Origin: Caballeronia sp. SL2Y3
GTDB taxonomy: Bacteria; Pseudomonadota; Gammaproteobacteria; Burkholderiales; Burkholderiaceae
DNA: 64,000 nt
NCBI RefSeq assembly: GCF_022879575.1
Contig: NZ_CP084260.1
Location: 806,001-870,000 of the forward strand
Direction: 5' to 3'
The notes below the pieces were generated by a model. It ran no database searches. It was not told the origin of the DNA and saw nothing but the letters and a program-made list of their open reading frames with translations. This document shows positions 59,719 to 64,000 of this stretch, in pieces. The position numbers and the translations under genes are program-made. Each line of letters starts with the position of its first letter. The first letter of the stretch is position 1.

Positions 59719-60315
59719 ATGCGCAGTCCATCGACGATGACAAAAAAAACAGCGGTCAGGGCGGTCACGGTTTCGTTGCTGAGCGTGTGCGCGATAAGTC
59801 CCTTCGCCGCGCGCGCCGACGAAGGGCAATGCGATTTCAAGCGCGACTGGATGTCGTCGGCGTGCGAGCGCGTGATGCGCGTCGCGCACGAGGGCACGTG
59901 GGACCTTTACGTTACCGGCTACGGCTGGCACATCGACGGTTACACGAATCGCAGCGAGCTGAATCCGTGGTCCTGGGGCGGCGGCGCGGGCAAGCACTGG
60001 ACCGACGCCAACGGCGACGAGGACATCCTGTTCGCGTTCGGGTTCTCGGACTCGCATCACAACTTCCAGCCGATAGGCGGCTATGCGCGGCAGTGGTTCA
60101 CGAAGCCGGTGCTGGGCGGCTTGCAGGCCGGCGGCGGCTTCTTCGCAGGCTTCACCGCGCGCTCGGACGTCGCGCACTATTTGCCGTTGCCGCTCGCCTT
60201 GCCCATCGGCTCTATCCGCTACAAGCGCGCGTCGCTCATGGGCACGTTCATTCCGCGCCTGCCCGGACTTAACGACGGCGACGTCGCCTTCTTCTGGGGA
60301 CGCTACGAGTTCTAG
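59719..60315 (+). CDS. pagP: Lipid A palmitoyltransferase PagP
   Basis: A 198-residue outer-membrane beta-barrel enzyme. The signal peptide is VRAVTVSLLSVCAISPFAARA. PagP motifs align along the whole length: WDLYVTGYGWH (catalytic His71), ELNPWSWGGGAGKHW, and AFGFSDSHHNFQPIGGY (Asp111-Ser112), then FFAGFTARSDVAHYLPLPLA and FIPRLPGLNDGDVAFFWGRY ending in the aromatic C-terminus expected of the barrel. It moves palmitate from phospholipid to lipid A, remodelling the outer membrane. An ATG at 59737 is an alternative start. Confidence 0.9.
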   Translation: MRSPSTMTKKTAVRAVTVSLLSVCAISPFAARADEGQCDFKRDWMSSACERVMRVAHEGTWDLYVTGYGWHIDGYTNRSELNPWSWGGGAGKHWTDANGDEDILFAFGFSDSHHNFQPIGGYARQWFTKPVLGGLQAGGGFFAGFTARSDVAHYLPLPLALPIGSIRYKRASLMGTFIPRLPGLNDGDVAFFWGRYEF

Positions 60316-60418
60316 TACGATGGCCGCGCGGCCCGCTTCATGCGGGCGTGAAGTCGCATCGTATCGGAAATCGAAAGGTGTCCCGACCAATTCGTAAGGT
60401 AACAGCAGGGAAGCAACA

Positions 60419-61474
60419 TTGGATACGACCCGTACGCAGGACCCGGCCGAGCGCGCGCGCGCCGGCCACGACCAGCCGGCGCCGCCGGGATTCATCAGCG
60501 CGTTCGACTTCGCGGGCGGCGACGCGTTGCGGCTCTCGTGGGACGAGGCGCGCCGGGCCGTGGCGGGCGACGGCTTCACGTGGCTGCATCTTTCGGCCAA
60601 CGACGACACGGTGGAAAGCTGGCTCGAAGGCGTCACGTCGATGCCGGACGTCGCGCGTGAGTTCCTCAACGGCGAGGACAAGCGGCCGCGCGTGCACATG
60701 GGCGCGAACTTCGTGTACGGCGTGGTCGCGGACCTCGAACTCGTCGCGGCCGCGCCGGATGCGGCCTCGCCGGGCGTGCGCGAGGCCAATCGCGCGACGA
60801 GCGCGCTGCGCTTTTTCGTGGACCGCCACCGCATGATTACCGTGCGGGCGCGGCCGCTGCAATCGACCGACCGTCTGCGCCACGCCGTGCTCGAAGGCGC
60901 GACGTTCCGCGATACCGTCGACCTGTTCGCGGGCCTGATTCGCGCGCTGAACGAGACCTTCGTCGATCGCATCGACGACATCGGCGACCGGCTCGACGAC
61001 GTGGAAGAGGGCGTGCTCGAAAACCGTCAGGCGAACTGGCGCGCGCATCTCGGTGACGTGCGGCGCAGGCTGGTGGAGGTGAAGCGCTTCATCGATCCGG
61101 AGCGCAACGCGCTGACGCAGCTCGTCACGCGCCGTCTGGAATGGGCCGAGCCGCGTTCCATGGAGGCGCTCGTGCAGGCCATTCAGGTGCTCAACGGCCT
61201 GGGCGCGGGGCTGGAAGGACTCTACGAACGCGCGAAACTCTTGCAGGACGAAATCGCGGCGCTGCTCTCCGAGGACATCAACCGCAAGCTGCTGTGGCTC
61301 GCGATCATGTCCGCGCTCTTGATGCCCGCGACGCTGCTTACCGGCATCTTCGGCATGAACGTGGCAGGCTTGCCGGGCACGCATAATCCGGCGTCGTTCT
61401 GGATTGTCATCGGCGTGATGGCGGGCTGCGCCGCCATCACGATCTACCTGTTGCGCAAGCTGCGCGTCTGGTGA
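60419..61474 (+). CDS. CorA/ZntB-family metal ion transporter
   Basis: A 351-residue CorA-superfamily protein with a TTG start (60419) after an AGGGA box. The long cytoplasmic part ends in two C-terminal helices: LWLAIMSALLMPATLLTGIF then GMNVAGLPG (the family-defining GMN loop) and WIVIGVMAGCAAITIYLL. The sequence DDVEEGVLE is typical of the ZntB-like branch, so zinc efflux or uptake is as likely as magnesium. Confidence 0.87.
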   Translation: MDTTRTQDPAERARAGHDQPAPPGFISAFDFAGGDALRLSWDEARRAVAGDGFTWLHLSANDDTVESWLEGVTSMPDVAREFLNGEDKRPRVHMGANFVYGVVADLELVAAAPDAASPGVREANRATSALRFFVDRHRMITVRARPLQSTDRLRHAVLEGATFRDTVDLFAGLIRALNETFVDRIDDIGDRLDDVEEGVLENRQANWRAHLGDVRRRLVEVKRFIDPERNALTQLVTRRLEWAEPRSMEALVQAIQVLNGLGAGLEGLYERAKLLQDEIAALLSEDINRKLLWLAIMSALLMPATLLTGIFGMNVAGLPGTHNPASFWIVIGVMAGCAAITIYLLRKLRVW

Positions 61475-61490
61475 GGCGCTTGGCTGAGGC

Positions 61491-64000
61491 TCAGTCGGCC
61501 GGACCGGGCGGCGCGAGCACTTCGCGGTTGCCGTTGCTGCCCATCGGCGAGACGAGCCCGGCCGATTCCATCTGCTCGACAAGACGCGCGGCGCGGTTAT
61601 AGCCGATGCGCAACTGCCGTTGCACCGACGAAATCGACGCGCGCCGCGTGCGCACGACGAACGCGACGGCTTCGTCGTAGAGCGGATCGGCTTCGGCATC
61701 GGGCGCTTCGCCGAAGAGATCCTGCGAGCCGCCTTCCGGCGTCGGACCGGAGAGGATGCCTTCTTCGTACTCCGGCTCGCCGAACTGCTTCAGATATTCG
61801 ACCACGCGATGCACTTCGTCGTCCGCGACGAACGCGCCGTGCACGCGCTGCGGATAGCCGGTGCCGGGCGGCAGGAACAGCATGTCGCCCGCGCCGAGCA
61901 GCGATTCGGCGCCCATCTGATCGAGAATCGTGCGCGAATCGATCTTCGAGGACACCTGAAACGCCACGCGCGTCGGAATGTTCGCCTTGATGAGCCCGGT
62001 GATGACATCTACCGACGGCCGCTGCGTGGCGAGGATCAGGTGGATGCCGGCGGCGCGCGCCTTCTGCGCGAGCCGCGCGATCAACTGCTCGATCTGCTTG
62101 CCCGCAACCATCATCAGATCCGCGAGTTCGTCGATCACGACGACGATCAGCGGCAGCGTCGAAAGCGGCTCGGGCGCGTCGGGCGTCAACGAGAACGGGT
62201 TCGTGAGCTTCTTGCCCGCGGCTTCGGTGTTGCGCACCTTCTGGTTGAAGCCTTGCAGGTTGCGCACGCCCACGGCCGACATCAGCCGATAACGCTTCTC
62301 CATTTCGCCGACGCACCAGTTGAGCGCGTTCGACGCGAGCTTCATGTCCGTCACGACCGGCGCGAGCAGATGCGGAATGCCCTCGTAGACGGACAATTCG
62401 AGCATCTTCGGGTCGATCATGATGAGGCGCACGTCCTCGGGCTTCGCCTTGAAGAGCAGCGAAAGGATCATCGCGTTGATGGCGACGGACTTGCCCGAGC
62501 CGGTCGTGCCCGCGACGAGCATGTGCGGCGCTTTCGCGAGATCGGTCACGACCGGATTGCCGACGATGTCCTTGCCCATCGCGATGGTCAGGTTCGACTT
62601 CGACGCGCGATACACGTCGTCTTCGAGAATCTCGGAGAGGCGGATCATCTGCCGCCGGGCGTTCGGCAATTCCAGGCCCATGCAGGTCTTGCCGGGAATC
62701 GTTTCGACGACGCGAATCGACGTGAGCCCGAGCCCGCGCGACAGATCCTTCATCAGCCCGACGATCTGGCTGCCGCGCACGCCGAGCGCCGGTTCCACTT
62801 CGAAGCGCGTGATGACCGGACCCGCCGACGCGCCGACGACCGTCACCGGCACCTTGAACTCCTGCAGGCGCTGTTCGATCAGTTGGCCCGTATCGGCGAG
62901 GCGTTCCTCGGACACGGGCTCGACTTCGTCGGAGGCGGGTTCGAGCAGATCGAGCGTCGGCAACTCGACGGCCGACGCCTGCGGCGCGTGGAATTCGAAC
63001 TCGGTCGGCGCGAAGCCGCGCAGCGGCTGACGCGGCTCGGGAGCGGCGGCGGGGCGCGTTTCGTCGATGCTTGCGCGCGTGGATGGGGCGTCGAATGCGG
63101 GCGGCGCGGACAACACGCGCAACGTCTGCGGCTCCTGATCGAGCCAGGGCGGTGCTTCGTCGAACGACGGCTGCGGCTCGCCAGGCCCGGACAGCGCGCG
63201 GGGCAGCGGCGGCGGCAGAATGGGCGCCGAATCGAACGGATAGTCCGGTCGGTCCGGCACAGTGTCCGGTTCGATGGGCGATGCTTCGCGCTTTTCTAGC
63301 CGTGGCGTGTTCGCAGGCGTGGGCCGGTCGTCTCGCGAGACGTCGATGCTGGGAGAGGGCGCGAGATCCTGTGGGCTTGCGTGTCGCACGGCGGCCGAGT
63401 CCATGCCCAAACGCGTCGGCTCGTCCGCCAGCGGTTCGCGCATCATCCATGAGGGCGCGTGCGGCTCGCGTTCGGCATCGGAGCGTGCTTCAAGCGTGGC
63501 CGGTGCGTCAGCGACGATGTGCGCCGGCAATGATGCCGCCGGTTCCATGCTTGGCGCGTCGGCGGACGGTTCTGCGCCACGCCCGACCGTGGTCGCCGTG
63601 GACGCTTTCCATGACGGCGCATGCGGCTCACGTTCGGCATCGGAGCTTGCTTGGAGGGTCGCCGGTGCGTCAGGGACGATGTGCGCCGGCGATGTTGCCG
63701 CCGGTTCCATGCCTGGCGCGTCGGCGGGTGGTTCTGCGCGATGCCCGACCGCGGTCGCCGTGGACACTCTCCATGACGGCGCGTGCGGCTCACGTTCGGC
63801 ATCGGAGCTTGTTTGGAGAGTGGCCGGTGCGTCGGGGACGATGTGCGCCGGCGATGTTGCCGCCGGTTCCGTGCTTGGCGCGTCGGCGGGTGGTTCTGCG
63901 CCATGCCCGACCGCGGTCGCCGTGGACGCTTTCCATGACGGCGCGTGCGGCTCACGTTCGGCATCGGAGCGTGCTTCGAGCGTGGCCGGTGCATCAGGGA
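61491..64000 (-). CDS. ftsK: DNA translocase FtsK, 5' end beyond window
   Basis: At least 836 residues; the frame is open to the right edge, so the N-terminal membrane domain is outside. The visible part is a linker with 54-residue tandem repeats (63430-64000), an acidic/Pro-rich linker, then the motor: alpha subdomain with [17 protein letters not shown], Walker [17 protein letters not shown], Walker [36 protein letters not shown], and the gamma winged helix ([20 protein letters not shown]) that reads KOPS. It pumps DNA at the division septum and activates XerCD. A GTG at 63767 is not a real start. Confidence 0.93.
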   Translation of the reverse strand, partial: PDAPATLEARSDAEREPHAPSWKASTATAVGHGAEPPADAPSTEPAATSPAHIVPDAPATLQTSSDAEREPHAPSWRVSTATAVGHRAEPPADAPGMEPAATSPAHIVPDAPATLQASSDAEREPHAPSWKASTATTVGRGAEPSADAPSMEPAASLPAHIVADAPATLEARSDAEREPHAPSWMMREPLADEPTRLGMDSAAVRHASPQDLAPSPSIDVSRDDRPTPANTPRLEKREASPIEPDTVPDRPDYPFDSAPILPPPLPRALSGPGEPQPSFDEAPPWLDQEPQTLRVLSAPPAFDAPSTRASIDETRPAAAPEPRQPLRGFAPTEFEFHAPQASAVELPTLDLLEPASDEVEPVSEERLADTGQLIEQRLQEFKVPVTVVGASAGPVITRFEVEPALGVRGSQIVGLMKDLSRGLGLTSIRVVETIPGKTCMGLELPNARRQMIRLSEILEDDVYRASKSNLTIAMGKDIVGNPVVTDLAKAPHMLVAGTTGSGKSVAINAMILSLLFKAKPEDVRLIMIDPKMLELSVYEGIPHLLAPVVTDMKLASNALNWCVGEMEKRYRLMSAVGVRNLQGFNQKVRNTEAAGKKLTNPFSLTPDAPEPLSTLPLIVVVIDELADLMMVAGKQIEQLIARLAQKARAAGIHLILATQRPSVDVITGLIKANIPTRVAFQVSSKIDSRTILDQMGAESLLGAGDMLFLPPGTGYPQRVHGAFVADDEVHRVVEYLKQFGEPEYEEGILSGPTPEGGSQDLFGEAPDAEADPLYDEAVAFVVRTRRASISSVQRQLRIGYNRAARLVEQMESAGLVSPMGSNGNREVLAPPGPAD
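63430..64000 (-). repeat. 162-bp in-frame tandem repeats in the ftsK linker
   Basis: Repeat anchors (TTCGGCATCGG) lie at 63471, 63633, 63795 and 63957, exactly 162 bp apart each time. Each unit encodes 54 residues of the form [11 protein letters not shown]...TATAVG...[13 protein letters not shown]...AHIV.DAPATL. Units differ by only a few substitutions, so the array is recently expanded or homogenised. It runs off the right edge, so the copy number is at least four, counting partial units. Confidence 0.95.

Noticed and set aside
61620..63299. 559-codon plus-strand frame over ftsK
   Set aside because: Covers the FtsK Walker motifs antisense; no domain of its own.
63765..63767. GTG at 63767 as the start of ftsK
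   Set aside because: The frame continues upstream in the same repeat pattern to the window edge, and the expected membrane domain is missing, so the real start lies outside.
63443..63994. 183-codon minus frame of repeated basic residues near the right edge
   Set aside because: It is the alternate-frame reading of the 162-bp FtsK repeat; the FtsK frame is open across the whole region.

Overview
The window is high-GC, densely coded proteobacterial chromosome. Gene content points to the Burkholderiaceae, most likely a Paraburkholderia- or Caballeronia-type genome: parE-parC, htpG next to ubiC, an intracellular PHA depolymerase whose catalytic residues fall at Cys183/Asp355/His388, rsxB directly upstream of nth, DUF1841, and MctP-type transport. 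This taxonomic placement is inferred from gene recognition, not from a search. There is no CRISPR array, phage block, transposase or rRNA. One tRNA, tRNA-Arg(CCT), lies at 11281-11355.

Layout. 1-2945 (minus): a run of small stress-type genes (PA2169-family four-helix protein, glycine-zipper protein, DUF1488, DUF4142, DJ-1/PfpI). 3110-5303: an MFS transporter whose last ~136 bp are repeated six more times, degenerately, behind its stop codon. 5415-6549: a YbhB-type protein and a secreted hypothetical. 6669-10469: a quinate/shikimate catabolic locus with a TetR regulator, an NAD-type shikimate dehydrogenase (minus) and a divergent 3-dehydroshikimate dehydratase; a palindromic candidate operator sits inside the quiC promoter. 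10555-13803: small proteins, tRNA-Arg, an NmrA-like oxidoreductase divergent from a LysR regulator, and a cupin. 13929-15524: a LOV-domain (blue-light) hybrid histidine kinase, followed by a SnoaL-like pseudogene. 16100-25767: DUF4239 protein, methyltransferase, rubredoxin, DUF4399 protein, Uup, ParE, ParC, CopD-like protein. 25790-28228: a membrane GGDEF-EAL protein.

28584-34786: a MocR-type regulator divergent from a five-gene minus-strand set (VOC protein, EamA exporter, PLP aminotransferase, RidA-like protein, PhzF-like protein). This looks like an undescribed small-molecule or amino-acid pathway. 34783-39854: HEMTH metallopeptidase-like protein, htpG with a near-consensus sigma-32 promoter, ubiC, a family-6 DNA glycosylase and a spermidine-synthase-like protein, the last three overlapping. 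40073-43582: DUF3311/MctP monocarboxylate uptake pair, FUSC protein, PhnB-like protein. 43758-44757: transaldolase with a 7-bp tandem repeat at its stop codon. 44973-49182: BenE transporter and a MoxR ATPase/VWA pair with an embedded GNAT. 49629-52653: two cytochromes c, DUF1841, nth, rsxB.

52998-57264: TetR regulator, PhaZ and a GH15 glycosidase. The 366-bp phaZ leader contains a good promoter, a palindrome at the predicted start site, a small leaderless ORF and an intrinsic terminator. 57599-61474: small proteins, a beta-propeller lactonase, PagP and a CorA-like transporter. 61491-64000: ftsK, truncated by the window edge, with 54-residue tandem repeats in its linker.

Most very long antisense reading frames (up to 1508 codons opposite parE-parC) are GC-bias shadows and were left out. 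Start codons were chosen by ribosome binding site and family alignment from memory; no database search was run.
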